This document shows positions 33,796-42,410 of a stretch of DNA of 43,168 nt, one piece after another. The stretch's first letter is position 1. The number at the start of each line of letters is the position of its first letter. Position numbers and translations under genes: made by a program. This DNA is from [Clostridium] aminophilum (GTDB lineage: Bacteria > Bacillota > Clostridia > Lachnospirales > Lachnospiraceae): positions 1-43,168 of the forward strand of contig NZ_FOIL01000027.1 in the NCBI RefSeq assembly GCF_900101295.1. Reading direction: 5' to 3'. Under the pieces are notes generated by a model, which saw only the letters and a program-made list of their open reading frames with translations, did no database searches and was not told the DNA's origin.

Positions 33796-35672
33796 TGAAA
33801 CGGATTAAATCATTTGCTGCGGCGCTTTGTCTGGCACTGTGCTTTTGCATTTTTCCGGCGGGGCCGGTGTATGCGGACAATGAGACAGTATACCACGATT
33901 CCGACCCGAAGGATTACATAACCAGGCATTTCAACGTATGGGCAGAGTTTGATTCATCCCACACCGCAGCCATTACCGAAGAGATCAGCGTGGACTTTGT
34001 CAAGGCGCATCACGGTATCACCAGAAACATTCCGGAGGCCCGGGACGGCACATATGAGATAAGGAATGTTTCGGTGAATGACTATAACTATTCGGTGGAG
34101 AAAGAGAGCGGCAATGTGGTCGTTCGAATAGGAGACGCCGAGAAATATCTGGAGGGCGATCAGACTTTCGTCATTTCTTATCAGATCGAGTATTTAAAAG
34201 ATACAGATACTTCGGCGGATTTTTTGGCTCAGAACATGCTTCCGACGGAGTGGCAGACATCGATCCGTCAGGCGCAGCTCAGCCTCACCATGCCCTCCGA
34301 GATCGACTGGGATAATATGTTTATCTATTACGGGGAGTATGGCGCAGTCGATGATGAGCGCTGGAAGTCCTGTTTTGATTACGAGATCAACGGCGATACC
34401 TTGACCCTTTACGGAGAGGATCTGGGGAAAGGCTGCGGTCTGACTCTCCGCGATACCGGGCTTCCGGAGGGATACTGGTCAGAGGCCAGAACCTATGCGG
34501 AGGTTCATAAGACAGCAATCACGGTCATTATGATCGTCTCCATTCTCACCGCCGTGCTGTCTATCCTGCTTTGGATACGATACGGCCGGGATGATGCGAT
34601 CATTGAAACGGTGGAGTTTTATCCGCCGGATCAGATGACTCCCGCCGAGATCGGATATGCGATGGACGAGGAGCTTTCGGATGGAGAGATGATGACAATG
34701 GTCTTTTATCTGGCAGATAAGGGATATATCACCATAGAACCGGAAAAGGGTCATTTTGTCCTGAAGAGAGAAAAGGACGCAGCGGACGAGGAGCCGCAGC
34801 ATGTAAAGGACTTCCTTCTTGCATTGTTCAAGGGCAGAAAGAGCTTCCGGACGGACAAAGTTCCGATGGCGTTCCGGGAACCTTTTAACAAGGCGAAAAC
34901 CAGAGCGGAAAAGGATTTTCGTGAAAAACATGACGACGTCTATACAGTGAGCGCATTTTTGAGCCGTTGTGCCTGCCTTATCTTCCTGATTCTGGATATG
35001 GCAGTTTATTACTGGATCATGGACGGCCATTTTGACGGGGTATATCTGGCCGTTTTCCCTGTTGGCTTTTGTATTGCCGCAATGTATCTTGCCTGCACGG
35101 GAATGGATAATTTCCGTTTCCATAAGGGCATGGGTGTTGTCAAGATCGTGGCCGGTTTTATATTGTATGCGCTTCAGATTCTGATTTCTCTCTGGTGGTT
35201 TAACCATCTGCCGCAGGGCGAGTACACCATAGCATTTGCGGTTTCCATGGCGGTGATCTTCCTTGCTATGACACTAATGCAGAAACGCACACCTGAGAAT
35301 ACCCGGCTGATGGGAAGAATAAACGGTTTCCGCAGTTTTATCAAGAATGCGGAGTATGAAAGGATTGTGGCCCTCAGCGAAGAGGACCCGGAATATTTTT
35401 ATCATATTCTTCCCTATGCGGCGATTCTGGGACTGGAAACCCAGTGGACAAGGCATTTTGAGAAGATTTCCATCCCGCAGCCTGAGTGGTATCGGTCGGA
35501 TGACACATTTGTATATTCACCTGTCTGGTGCAATCAGATTGTCCGTTCGTGCACCACGAAAGCGGTACCGCCTGTCCCGTCGGGTGGCTCTTCCGGAGGT
35601 TATTCGGGAGGTTCTTCCGGCGGCGGATTCTCCGGAGGCGGCGGAGGCGGCGGAGGCGGCGGTGCCTGGTAA
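33795..35672 (+). CDS. DUF2207 membrane protein with glycine-rich tail
   Basis: This 625-residue envelope protein begins with a signal peptide (SFAAALCLALCFCIFPAGPV, cleavage near YA-D), followed by an extracytoplasmic DUF2207 domain, a helix near residue 240 (TAITVIMIVSILTAVLSILL), a cytoplasmic winged-helix-like region and two to four further helices (about residues 395-500). The end is a Ser/Gly-rich tail with ten consecutive Gly codons before AW. It is translationally coupled to lemA. Function is unknown. The GGCGGAGGC-type codon run is prone to slippage. Confidence 0.88.
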   Translation: MKRIKSFAAALCLALCFCIFPAGPVYADNETVYHDSDPKDYITRHFNVWAEFDSSHTAAITEEISVDFVKAHHGITRNIPEARDGTYEIRNVSVNDYNYSVEKESGNVVVRIGDAEKYLEGDQTFVISYQIEYLKDTDTSADFLAQNMLPTEWQTSIRQAQLSLTMPSEIDWDNMFIYYGEYGAVDDERWKSCFDYEINGDTLTLYGEDLGKGCGLTLRDTGLPEGYWSEARTYAEVHKTAITVIMIVSILTAVLSILLWIRYGRDDAIIETVEFYPPDQMTPAEIGYAMDEELSDGEMMTMVFYLADKGYITIEPEKGHFVLKREKDAADEEPQHVKDFLLALFKGRKSFRTDKVPMAFREPFNKAKTRAEKDFREKHDDVYTVSAFLSRCACLIFLILDMAVYYWIMDGHFDGVYLAVFPVGFCIAAMYLACTGMDNFRFHKGMGVVKIVAGFILYALQILISLWWFNHLPQGEYTIAFAVSMAVIFLAMTLMQKRTPENTRLMGRINGFRSFIKNAEYERIVALSEEDPEYFYHILPYAAILGLETQWTRHFEKISIPQPEWYRSDDTFVYSPVWCNQIVRSCTTKAVPPVPSGGSSGGYSGGSSGGGFSGGGGGGGGGGAW

Positions 35673-35785
35673 TGCCGGAATCCGTAATGTGTCCGGCCAG
35701 TCGTATGCCCGAGAAGGCGAAGCGGTCCAAACAGATCGTTGATCGGACAAAAACAGAAGATGCGCTTTTCATACGGAAGAAAAAG

Positions 35786-35817
35786 ATCGAGTAGGAGGCT
35801 TTGGTCTCCTGCTCGAT
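35786..35817 (+). terminator. Terminator after the lemA-DUF2207 operon
   Basis: ATCGAGtAGGAG (35786-35797) pairs with CTCCTgCTCGAT (35806-35817), a 12-bp stem with one mismatch, followed by TTGCAATT. The T-tract is weak but position and stem fit. Confidence 0.65.
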
Positions 35818-35950
35818 TTGCAATTATTCTGAGAGCGGAAAAAAGGTTTTTCCGAACAAAGGCGGAGAGATCAGAGACTGTCACCCCGGAGCGGAACCGG
35901 CGGAAACCGATGCGTTCCGGCTTATGTTTGGGAAAACGGTGTAAGGAGCA

Positions 35951-36019
35951 AGTTTGAAAGTAAACTTTCAAACTTTGATTGACGGCTCGAATAGACAAGC
36001 AAGCTTGTCTGCTTGAGCC
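35951..36019. promoter_or_regulatory. Two palindromes before the Fe-S membrane protein
   Basis: AGTTTGAAAGT-AA-ACTTTCAAACT (35951-35974) and AGACAAGC-AA-GCTTGTCT (35993-36010) are both perfect inverted repeats around a central AA. The second is extended by GGCTC/GAGCC (35984-35988 and 36015-36019). The ribosome site GGAGG begins at 36021. They look like dimer-binding operators or a leader hairpin. The rest of the 35818-35950 gap shows no gene. Confidence 0.65.
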
Positions 36020-36033
36020 TGGAGGACAAAATT

Positions 36034-36852
36034 ATGAAACAATACAGGCTGCCTGCCATATTGTTGGCGGTATTTGAGATCGCAGCCGTTGGGCTGTGGC
36101 TGATCAGGGATAACTTGTTTTATCTGTTTAACTTCAGTTATATAGGTTTATCCATATCACTGGGAGTATTTTGCTTTATAAAGAAATATAAATATGCGCG
36201 GCGTTCCGTGCAGCTGCTTGTCGGTTTATATATTCTGGTTTATCTGGGGCTTATCTGCCGGGAAAATATGCAGATAGAAGGTTTCTGGTATTATCTATTT
36301 TCGGGTGTCTTTGAGGCGGCGACCATTCATTATGCCGTTGCAAAGATATTCGGTCCCCTGGTCTTCGGACGTGGATGGTGCGGATATGCCTGCTGGACGG
36401 CAATGGTGCTGGATTTTCTTCCGTATAAGGTGCCGAAGGAGCCAAGAAAGAAACTGGGGTGGATCCGGTATATCACGTTTGCCGTATCCTTGGTATTCGT
36501 GGCGGCTTTATTTCTTTTCAAAGCTGGAAATATCGAATACATCATGTTTTGGTCGTTTGTGGTCGGGAATATCGTGTATTACGGAACCGGTATAACTCTG
36601 GCAATTGCATTTGAGGATAACAGAGCTTTCTGCAAGTACATCTGTCCAATAACGGTATTCTTAAAACCGATGAGCCGGTTTTCGCTGATAAGGATCCAAT
36701 GCGATAAAGAAAAATGCATATCCTGCGGAAAATGCAGGCGCATATGTCCGATGAATGTGGATGTGACAGATAATTCGAGAAATCGCAAGAACGGAACGGA
36801 GTGCATTCTATGCATGGAATGTGTGAAAGCCTGCCCGAGGAATGCACTCTGA
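36034..36852 (+). CDS. NapH/MauN-like 4Fe-4S membrane protein
   Basis: This 272-residue protein has about six membrane helices (LPAILLAVFEIAAVGLWLI; LLVGLYILVYLGLI; ITFAVSLVFVAALFLF; MFWSFVVGNIVYYGTGITLA), a cysteine motif GRGWCGYACWTA after the third helix, and C-terminal ferredoxin-type 4Fe-4S motifs CISCGKCRRICP and CILCMECVKACP. It is a quinol- or membrane-linked electron-transfer protein of the NapH class. The start at 36034 has GGAGG at 36021-36025. A decayed flavodoxin-like fragment and a TetR gene follow, suggesting a lost reductase partner. Confidence 0.87.
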   Translation: MKQYRLPAILLAVFEIAAVGLWLIRDNLFYLFNFSYIGLSISLGVFCFIKKYKYARRSVQLLVGLYILVYLGLICRENMQIEGFWYYLFSGVFEAATIHYAVAKIFGPLVFGRGWCGYACWTAMVLDFLPYKVPKEPRKKLGWIRYITFAVSLVFVAALFLFKAGNIEYIMFWSFVVGNIVYYGTGITLAIAFEDNRAFCKYICPITVFLKPMSRFSLIRIQCDKEKCISCGKCRRICPMNVDVTDNSRNRKNGTECILCMECVKACPRNAL

Positions 36853-36905
36853 ATCTGGAAGTCGGGTTCCTTCGGTATTAACTCCTGCGGGAACGGAAGA
36901 AATGA

Positions 36906-37040
36906 AGGCTCCAGGGAGCTTTTGATCATGATGTCGTTGTTTGGGCTACGCCGATCTATTATTACGAGATGTCCGGGCAGATGCTTATGGTTACAAGTGT
37001 ATTCTTATTGCAGTCGGGATTGCAGGACTTAAACTTTTAG
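36906..37040 (+). pseudogene. Flavodoxin-fold oxidoreductase fragment
   Basis: A short frame reads DVVVWATPIYYYEMSGQM, the flavin-contacting segment of NAD(P)H-dependent FMN reductases, then LLQSGLQDLNF and a stop at 37038. There is no start, and both ends are missing. It is probably what remains of a reductase that worked with the Fe-S membrane protein upstream. Confidence 0.6.
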
Positions 37041-37568
37041 CAAAGGATTAAAAAAGATTCTTCTTATATTCTCAGGCATAGAATGAAACATCATCTTTAC
37101 CACAGTTTCAGCAGGGATGATGTTGTCATTCATCAGCCATTCTCGTGTCATTCCCACACATCCGTAGCAGTACAGTCGGATACTGTATATAATCTGGGTA
37201 TCCAATCTATCTGTATCAAGAATTTTCATTGCCTCGGCAGAGTAACGGTCAACAAAGTACTCATGCATGTATTGCCAGAGCGGATTCTGGGAATTGTCTT
37301 CGTAAGCCCGCTTATAGAAGAGGTAATCCGCTCGCATCTGATTCATGCCTTTGGCAGCCGATTCTACAGAGAGAATATCCGTCTTGAAGGCATCATGAAA
37401 GAAAATCCAGGCAACTAAATCGTATTTGTCCTTGAAGTGATAGTAGAAAGTCGGTCTCTCAATCTCAGCCTCACGGCAAATCTCTGTCACACGTATTTTA
37501 TCTAAAGGCTTTGTCGCCATAATCTTCTTCATTTTCTCCGCAATCCATAGTTTGGTTCTATCTGCCAT
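37029..37568 (-). CDS. TetR family regulator, divergent from the radical SAM gene
   Basis: This 179-residue repressor has an N-terminal helix-turn-helix (DKIRVTEICREAEIERPTFY then YHFKDKYDLVAWIF) and a C-terminal domain of the DhaS-like class (GMTREWLMND near the end). ATG at 37568 is preferred over GTG at 37577 because of the GAGG eight bases upstream. It is divergent from the radical SAM gene, sharing a 150-bp control region. The ligand is unknown. Confidence 0.88.
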   Translation of the reverse strand: MADRTKLWIAEKMKKIMATKPLDKIRVTEICREAEIERPTFYYHFKDKYDLVAWIFFHDAFKTDILSVESAAKGMNQMRADYLFYKRAYEDNSQNPLWQYMHEYFVDRYSAEAMKILDTDRLDTQIIYSIRLYCYGCVGMTREWLMNDNIIPAETVVKMMFHSMPENIRRIFFNPLLKV

Positions 37569-37625
37569 TGTTTTCACCTCACAGCTTTATTACAAAAATA
37601 TAATTATGTAAGAAAATCTATCATT

Positions 37626-37654
37626 ATTATACTTCTGTAAATGGAATGGTACAA
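37626..37654 (-). promoter_or_regulatory. Promoter of the TetR gene
   Basis: On the minus strand TTGTAC (37654-37649), a 17-bp spacer and TATAAT (37631-37626) form a good sigma-A promoter about 60 bp before the TetR start. TTACA and TGTAA half-sites around a TATAAT stretch occur nearby at 37590-37610 and may be operator halves. Confidence 0.65.
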
Positions 37655-37719
37655 GATTTGCCTTTATTCTAAGAGTGAAGTTTTGAACTGCTGAAAATGA
37701 GATGAAGGAGGCATTTACC

Positions 37720-38601
37720 ATGCATTTTACAGATACTGTTTATAGAAATCCCTATTGGCCAACATTTCCGCTTTTGCAGATTACACAGGGGTGTACCCAC
37801 AACAACTGCAAATTTTGCACAATGTATAAGGAGATTCCATTTCGTATGCAGCCAATGGAATGGATCGAGGAAGATCTCCAGGAGATCGCTGAGATTGCTC
37901 CGGATGCAACGACGATACAGCTTCTGTCAGCCAATCCTCTTTGCATGACTTATGATAAGCTTGCTCCAATCTTAAACAAAATCAACCATTATCTACCTAA
38001 GATGGAATCTATATACGCTGCGACCAGAGTGACAGACATTAAAAACAAGACGGTGGAAGAGCTAAAAAAGCTGAAAGAATCAGGTCTTAGAGAAATATCC
38101 CTTGGAGTTGAAAGCGGTGACGATTGGACTCTTGATAGAATCAATAAAGGATATCATGCCTCAGACATACTTGAACAGTGCAGGAAACTGGAAGAAGCGG
38201 GTATCGATTACTAGATGACTTTCCTTAATGGAACAGCCGGCAAAGAGCATAGCTTGGAACATGCAGTCAATTCTGCCAGAGTTTTTTCTCAGTGTAAGCC
38301 TATGCTTGTAGGAACAGGGGGGCTTACTCTTTTCCCAGAAACACCACTTCTTGAGGAAGCAGAAAGAGGAGAGTTCACACCGCTTTCTGAAAAAGAGATG
38401 CTCATAGAACTGAAGGCTTTTGTGGAAAATCTCACTTGTGATTGCTATTTCATTACGCATCATACTGTTTCCGGCAAAAACCTGACCGGGCCTGATTTTC
38501 TGAAGCGAAAAGATGCCATTATTGCATCATTAGAAAATGAGATAGAACACGGCGATTTGGATAGAATGGCTGCTATTCGAAGCAGAAAGAAAACACTGTA
38601 A
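37720..38601 (+). pseudogene. Radical SAM protein with premature TAG
   Basis: The frame encodes a radical SAM enzyme of about 293 residues. The cluster-binding motif is QGCTHNNCKFCTMYK near residue 25 and the segment GLREISLGVESGDD near residue 130 is the SAM/strand region. Codon 165 (38212-38214) is TAG in IDY-stop-MTFLNGTAGK, where a Trp codon (TGG) would fit, and the same frame continues to 38601. AGGAGG at 37706-37711 supports the ATG at 37720. The C-terminal half is duplicated at 42.4 kb. Two half-proteins or none would be made. The substrate is unknown. Confidence 0.85.
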
Positions 38602-38613
38602 TTTATTGGCCGA
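38224..38613 (+). repeat. 390-bp duplicated block, copy 1
   Basis: The 3' end of the radical SAM gene from CTTAATGG (38224) to GGCCGA (38613) is repeated at 42411-42800 in the same orientation. I count four substitutions, about 99% identity, which indicates a recent duplication. The flanks are unrelated. From 38614 to 38893 no gene is visible. Confidence 0.9.
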
Positions 38614-38893
38614 ATATATGAAAGAGGGGTACATGAAAACGATTGTTTTAAATGATTGTGCGATAATAGGACGACACCGAAAAGCGGCTTAAACAAAGGC
38701 TTTTCCGGTACAGTCCTATTTATTCGACCTACTGGGCGGGTAGAGATCATGGGCGGCGCCAAACATAATCGAATATCCAAACACTGACAGGGCAGCAGAG
38801 CTTCCAGGGCTCTAAAGGGGATTTCAGCAATAATGGACATAGTATAAATGGGGATTTGCGCTGATTTTTTATTTACTTGAATGGGAATTTGAG

Positions 38894-39277
38894 ATGTACT
38901 TGTGCCAGAAAGGCGAGTTTCTATGGAATCTTGTTTGGGCTGAAGAAAAGAAATACCACCGAAGCAGATCAAAGGCTGAGACCGTCTATGAACTGGCATC
39001 CGATGGTATTCCAACAATGTCTTCCAGTACTCCATCGACCAAAATGCTGGTACAGGAAGCAGTTTCAGTATTAAGAGCCGTGGACAGCTCTCTGTCTCAT
39101 ATCTTATCACGAATGAAAGATCTTGCGAAGTCTTTAACTGAATATACAACGGTACGGGCAATGAGCGGCGTAGGCGAAGTTCTTGCTCCTAAGCTGATTG
39201 CCGAGATAGGAGATGTACGACGACTACATAGTGCAAAGGCTCTCATAGCATGGGCAGGGATAGATATCCTGCTTTGA
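38894..39277 (+). mobile_element. IS110-family transposase fragment
   Basis: The frame reads SSLSHILSRMKDLAKSLTEY then VRAMSGVGEVLAPKLIAEIG and DVRRLHSAKALIAWAGID before stopping. This is the C-terminal transposase domain of IS110/IS116/IS902 elements (helix-hairpin-helix GVGE...L..EIGD). The N-terminal RuvC-like domain and the real C-terminus are missing. A fragment from an N-terminus of the same family is at 42196. It is inactive. Confidence 0.75.
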
Positions 39278-39287
39278 TGGTCAGCGG

Positions 39288-39869
39288 TCAGACGATAACC
39301 GGCTTTTTGCCCGGGGATTGAAGTAGGATCCCCGCTAGTAATTTCGCTGCTTTCTCCTCCGATAAGCCCTCATCTAGGATCCATTTGATGATGAAAGCAG
39401 CCATGCCTGCAGACTGGAATTCATAATAGAGACGAAGCTCTTCCGAATCCTTCATATCAAAAAATGAAAGTGCGTTTGTCAGGTTCTGACCGAAGATAAG
39501 GTCTGTCAGTTGCCGGAGGAATTTTCCGTCGTCACCCTTGAGCATGACATAGATCAGCTCCCTGACCTCCGATATACCTTCCACAATGTGTTCCGCATAG
39601 GAAACGATCGTCTCCTCTCTGACCGCGGAGGCGTCCTGAATGATCGGCATAAGTGAGTCACGGATCCCTTCTGTGGCTCTGGCAACCATCTGGTCGTACA
39701 GATCCTCTTTATAGCCATAATGCTGATAAAAAGCATTACGGCTTATGCCGGCTTTTTCACAGATCTCCTTCACGGTTATCTCCTTTAATTCCTTTGTATC
39801 CAGCAGTTCAAGGAGTGCGTTTTGAAGCCGCTCCTGTGTTTTTAAGATCCTGAGATCGGTAAAGTTCAT
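39288..39869 (-). CDS. TetR/AcrR family regulator of the rubredoxin operon
   Basis: This 193-residue repressor has the helix-turn-helix ITVKEICEKAGISRNAFYQH and a helical sensor domain. ATG at 39869 (MNFTDLRILKTQERLQNALL) is chosen because AAGGGAG lies six bases upstream; a longer frame adds 8 residues. It is divergent from the ferritin-like/rubredoxin operon, and two similar palindromes lie between them, so it probably represses both itself and that operon. The inducer may be a redox or oxidative signal; this is inferred. Confidence 0.9.
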   Translation of the reverse strand: MNFTDLRILKTQERLQNALLELLDTKELKEITVKEICEKAGISRNAFYQHYGYKEDLYDQMVARATEGIRDSLMPIIQDASAVREETIVSYAEHIVEGISEVRELIYVMLKGDDGKFLRQLTDLIFGQNLTNALSFFDMKDSEELRLYYEFQSAGMAAFIIKWILDEGLSEEKAAKLLAGILLQSPGKKPVIV

Positions 39870-39887
39870 GTACATCTCCCTTAAAAA

Positions 39888-39959
39888 TGACATATGTCAC
39901 ATAAATAAACTGCATGAGCCTGACTGTAAATTGAAATAGTAAAGTGACAGATGTAATAT
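39888..39959. promoter_or_regulatory. Operators and promoter of the rubredoxin operon
   Basis: The perfect palindrome TGACATATGTCA (39888-39899) lies next to the TetR start, and the related TGACAGATGTAA (39945-39956, 10 of 12 identical) covers the end of the spacer of a plus-strand promoter, TTGAAA (39931-39936), 17 bp, TAATAT (39954-39959). One dimer at each could repress both directions. Confidence 0.7.
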
Positions 39960-40014
39960 TATATTAGCATGAGTCATTCGGACTTGCAACAAACATTCAC
40001 AGGAGGGATTCACT

Positions 40015-40476
40015 ATGACATTCGATGAAAAAATCAAGGCTCTGAACGATCTGGCGATTGCATGGTATTCCACGTCTCAGGCAGACTCCATCCATGAGGC
40101 TGTTTTCCATGGTCAGGGCTATGGCAAGTTTGCGGATCACTGCAAGGAAGAGGCCGAGGAAGAACTGGAAGAGGCAAAGAAATGCACTGCAAGGATCATC
40201 GCGCTGGGCGGCAAGCCGGAGTATGGATTTATCCCGCAGGAGATCCACTATGATCCCAAGGAACTGCTCTGCCGGTGGTATAAGGAATTCACCGAGGGTG
40301 GTATTGAGTCCATGAACAAGCTGGCATGCAGCCTTGAAGATGACGTGGTTACCAGAAAGATGGTCGAAGAATTTGTGGAAGGTGAAGAGGAACACTGCAG
40401 ATGGGTTGCGCAGCATCTCGGTATCATTGAGAAACTCGGATATGACAACTACCTTCTTGAAATGATGGATATTTAA
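40015..40476 (+). CDS. Ferritin-like / bacterioferritin-type protein
   Basis: This 153-residue protein is an all-helical ferritin-like protein: a first helix with [20 protein letters not shown], a second with [19 protein letters not shown], a third with [20 protein letters not shown], and a fourth with [19 protein letters not shown], which contains the usual ExxH metal motif. In the second helix the canonical ExxH is replaced by Glu-rich sequence, so the di-iron site may be altered. AGGAGG is at 40001-40006. It is the first gene of an operon with rubredoxin and an MBL-rubredoxin protein, suggesting peroxide or oxygen detoxification. Confidence 0.8.
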   Translation: MTFDEKIKALNDLAIAWYSTSQADSIHEAVFHGQGYGKFADHCKEEAEEELEEAKKCTARIIALGGKPEYGFIPQEIHYDPKELLCRWYKEFTEGGIESMNKLACSLEDDVVTRKMVEEFVEGEEEHCRWVAQHLGIIEKLGYDNYLLEMMDI

Positions 40477-40487
40477 GGAATTCTCCT

Positions 40488-40661
40488 ATGGAACCTGTCA
40501 CAGACGGCAAGTATAAATGCGCAAAGTGCGGCTATGTCTATGATCCCGGGAAGGGAGACTCGAAGCACGGCATAGAACCCGGAACAAGGTTTGAAGATCT
40601 TCCGAAGAACTGGAAATGTCCGCGCTGCCGGAAGGATAAGGATATGTTCAGACCGGTCTGA
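40488..40661 (+). CDS. Rubredoxin
   Basis: This 57-residue electron carrier binds one iron with two Cys pairs: [14 protein letters not shown] (CxxCG) near residue 11 and [14 protein letters not shown] (CPxC) near residue 44, the standard rubredoxin layout. AAGGA lies nine bases before the ATG. It lies 11 bp after the ferritin-like gene and 23 bp before the MBL-rubredoxin gene. It likely passes electrons from an NADH:rubredoxin reductase outside this window to the other two proteins. Confidence 0.95.
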   Translation: MEPVTDGKYKCAKCGYVYDPGKGDSKHGIEPGTRFEDLPKNWKCPRCRKDKDMFRPV

Positions 40662-40684
40662 CCCAGAAAGGAGTTGAAAACCCA

Positions 40685-41638
40685 ATGATTTTTAAGGCTG
40701 TAAAATATTTTGAGAAAGGCTTCCACGCACAGGGCTTCGCTTTTGGCGGCGAGGATGGCATGGAGCATTTCGATAACAATGTGAAGTACCGTGCGTCCCT
40801 TCAGAATTATGTCATCGATACAGGTGATGATGTGATCCTGGTCGATACGGGGCTTCCCAAGGAAACGCCGGGCGCTGTCTGGGACGGCAAAGCCCATTCC
40901 TATATGGGCAGATGGATCGAGGACTATGTGTCTGCACTGAAGACGGCCGGCTATGAGCCCTCTCAGGTAACGAAGATCATTCTGACCCATAAACACAGCG
41001 ATCATTCCGGTGAGATCAGAAGCTTCCCGAATGCAAAGTTCTATGTAAACAGAGTGGAACTGGAGACAGACGAAGTAAAAGCATTGAAAGATCATCCCGG
41101 CATTACACCCGTGGACTTTACGGATGGACCTTATTATAACTTTACCAGAAGCCAGATCATTGCACCGGGCGTGCGAATGATTCCGGCACCCGGGCACACC
41201 TTTGGCAACAGTATTATCATCGCAGAAGACGACGGCCTGTTCTACATGTTCCACGGAGATATTTCATACACGGACGAGGCAATGTATGCGGACAGGCTGT
41301 CTATCGTATATGACGATATCCATCTGACCAGGAGCACGCAGAATACGATCCGGGAATTCATCCGCAATCATCCTACGGTATACTGCGGAACCCATACTCC
41401 CCTGGGCTATGAAAATCTGGAAGCAAAACGGGTAATGGATCTTGATAATCCGCCGCAGACGATCTGGCCGACGGAAGACTATTTTGTGCTGGATGAGGGA
41501 ACAGGAAAGTATATTTGCTCTATTTGCGGTTATGTTTATGATCCCGCCGAGCATGACGGCGTCGCCTTTGAGGATCTGCCGGACGACTGGAAATGTCCCC
41601 GCTGCAGGCAGTCTAAGGAGAAGTTCAACAAGGCCTGA
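40685..41638 (+). CDS. Metallo-beta-lactamase fold protein with C-terminal rubredoxin
   Basis: This 317-residue protein joins an MBL-fold hydrolase (about residues 1-260) to a rubredoxin domain (about 270-315). The MBL metal motif is THKHSDHSG (His102, His104, Asp106, His107), followed by [10 protein letters not shown] and [10 protein letters not shown] and a late [10 protein letters not shown]. The rubredoxin domain has [17 protein letters not shown] and [11 protein letters not shown]. There is no flavodoxin domain, so it is not a standard flavodiiron protein. AAAGGAG lies upstream. A redox-linked hydrolase or oxygen-related role is likely, but the substrate is unknown. Confidence 0.88.
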   Translation: MIFKAVKYFEKGFHAQGFAFGGEDGMEHFDNNVKYRASLQNYVIDTGDDVILVDTGLPKETPGAVWDGKAHSYMGRWIEDYVSALKTAGYEPSQVTKIILTHKHSDHSGEIRSFPNAKFYVNRVELETDEVKALKDHPGITPVDFTDGPYYNFTRSQIIAPGVRMIPAPGHTFGNSIIIAEDDGLFYMFHGDISYTDEAMYADRLSIVYDDIHLTRSTQNTIREFIRNHPTVYCGTHTPLGYENLEAKRVMDLDNPPQTIWPTEDYFVLDEGTGKYICSICGYVYDPAEHDGVAFEDLPDDWKCPRCRQSKEKFNKA

Positions 41639-41674
41639 GTAAAATGGGCACTATAACAGAATAACACTATGACG

Positions 41675-41710
41675 AGGCCCGGAACGAAAACAGTATCCGG
41701 GCCTGTTTTA
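41675..41710 (+). terminator. Terminator of the rubredoxin operon
   Basis: AGGCCCGGA (41675-41683) and TCCGGGCCT (41696-41704) form a perfect 9-bp GC-rich stem followed by GTTTTA. Confidence 0.85.
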
Positions 41711-41768
41711 TGGAGAAATAAAAAGTCCTTGACAAGTAGTTACAGGCAAAACAGCAAAATCTATTTTA

Positions 41769-42092
41769 GTGAGCTGCGGTGCCAGACTAGCTCCCTTTGA
41801 TATTGCAGAGCTTCGAGAAATCACAAGCTATGATGAATTGGAACTGGACACCTTGGGAGATAGAAAGACAGCATTATTTCTCATTATGAGTGATACAGAT
41901 GCTACCTTTAATTTCTTGATTTCCATGGTCTACAGTCAGCTTTTCAATCTGCTTTGTGAGAAGGCCGATGATGTGTATGGCGGCAGACTTCCAGTTCATG
42001 TCAGATGCCTCATCAATGAGACAGCCAATATCGGACAGATCCCGAATCTGGAAAAGCTGGTAGCCACAATCCGAAGTCGTGAAATTAGATAA
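41769..42092 (+). pseudogene. VirD4/TraG-type conjugal coupling protein fragment
   Basis: The frame reads LAPFDIAELREITSYDELEL then DTLGDRKTALFLIMSDTDAT and FNFLISMVYSQLFNLLC, ending with ANIGQIPNLEKLVATIRSRE. This is the C-terminal ATPase part of the type IV coupling protein of Tn1549-like conjugative elements. The usual Walker B DEFANIG reads NETANIG, so the catalytic site is altered. The first two-thirds of the gene are missing. It is a relic of a conjugative element. Confidence 0.8.
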
Positions 42093-42195
42093 TATGAAGT
42101 GACCCAACATTTGTAGCACCGTGGATTTATCTGTATACTGATGATTGACAAGATCAATGGTAACAGGGATTACCGCATACAAAAGGAGGTCACCA

Positions 42196-42255
42196 ATGAA
42201 TAGAATAATCAAAATCGGCATGGATGTCCATAGTACAAACTATACTTTTACATAG
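42196..42255 (+). mobile_element. IS110-family transposase N-terminal remnant
   Basis: AAAAGGAGGTCACC precedes an ATG that encodes IIKIGMDVHSTNYTFT and stops after 19 codons. GMDVHSTNYT is the start of the RuvC-like DEDD domain of IS110-family transposases. The rest of the gene has been lost at this point, and unrelated sequence follows. Confidence 0.75.
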
Positions 42256-42262
42256 CTTTTAC

Positions 42263-42309
42263 ATAGACCAGTACCTCTGGGGACGCCCAGATGATTCGTA
42301 CTGGTCTAT
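42263..42309. repeat. Perfect 12-bp inverted repeat
   Basis: ATAGACCAGTAC (42263-42274) and GTACTGGTCTAT (42298-42309) are perfect inverse copies with a 23-base loop, directly after the IS110 remnant. The 3' side runs into TTATTATG. It could be a terminator or the end of another element. Confidence 0.65.
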
Positions 42310-42410
42310 TATTATGCCCATTTTTAGCGCAAGGAATGGACATGAGTCGAAACTATTAATCTATTTTCAAGAAAGGAAAATTCGGGAGAAGCTACTTCCG
42401 AATGAAGGTA

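Noticed and set aside
35347-35998. Several frames around the glycine-rich tail of the DUF2207 gene and after it
   Set aside because: They arise from the GGCGGA codon run and its complement (poly-Arg, poly-Pro) and have no domain or start support.
19784-38601. Possible recoding of TAG, given internal TAG codons in the LytTR gene, the radical SAM gene and the repeat array
   Set aside because: TAG also serves as a normal stop (hsdS ends in TAG), no suppressor tRNA or pyrrolysine genes are seen, and other genes nearby are broken by frameshifts, so ordinary decay explains it.
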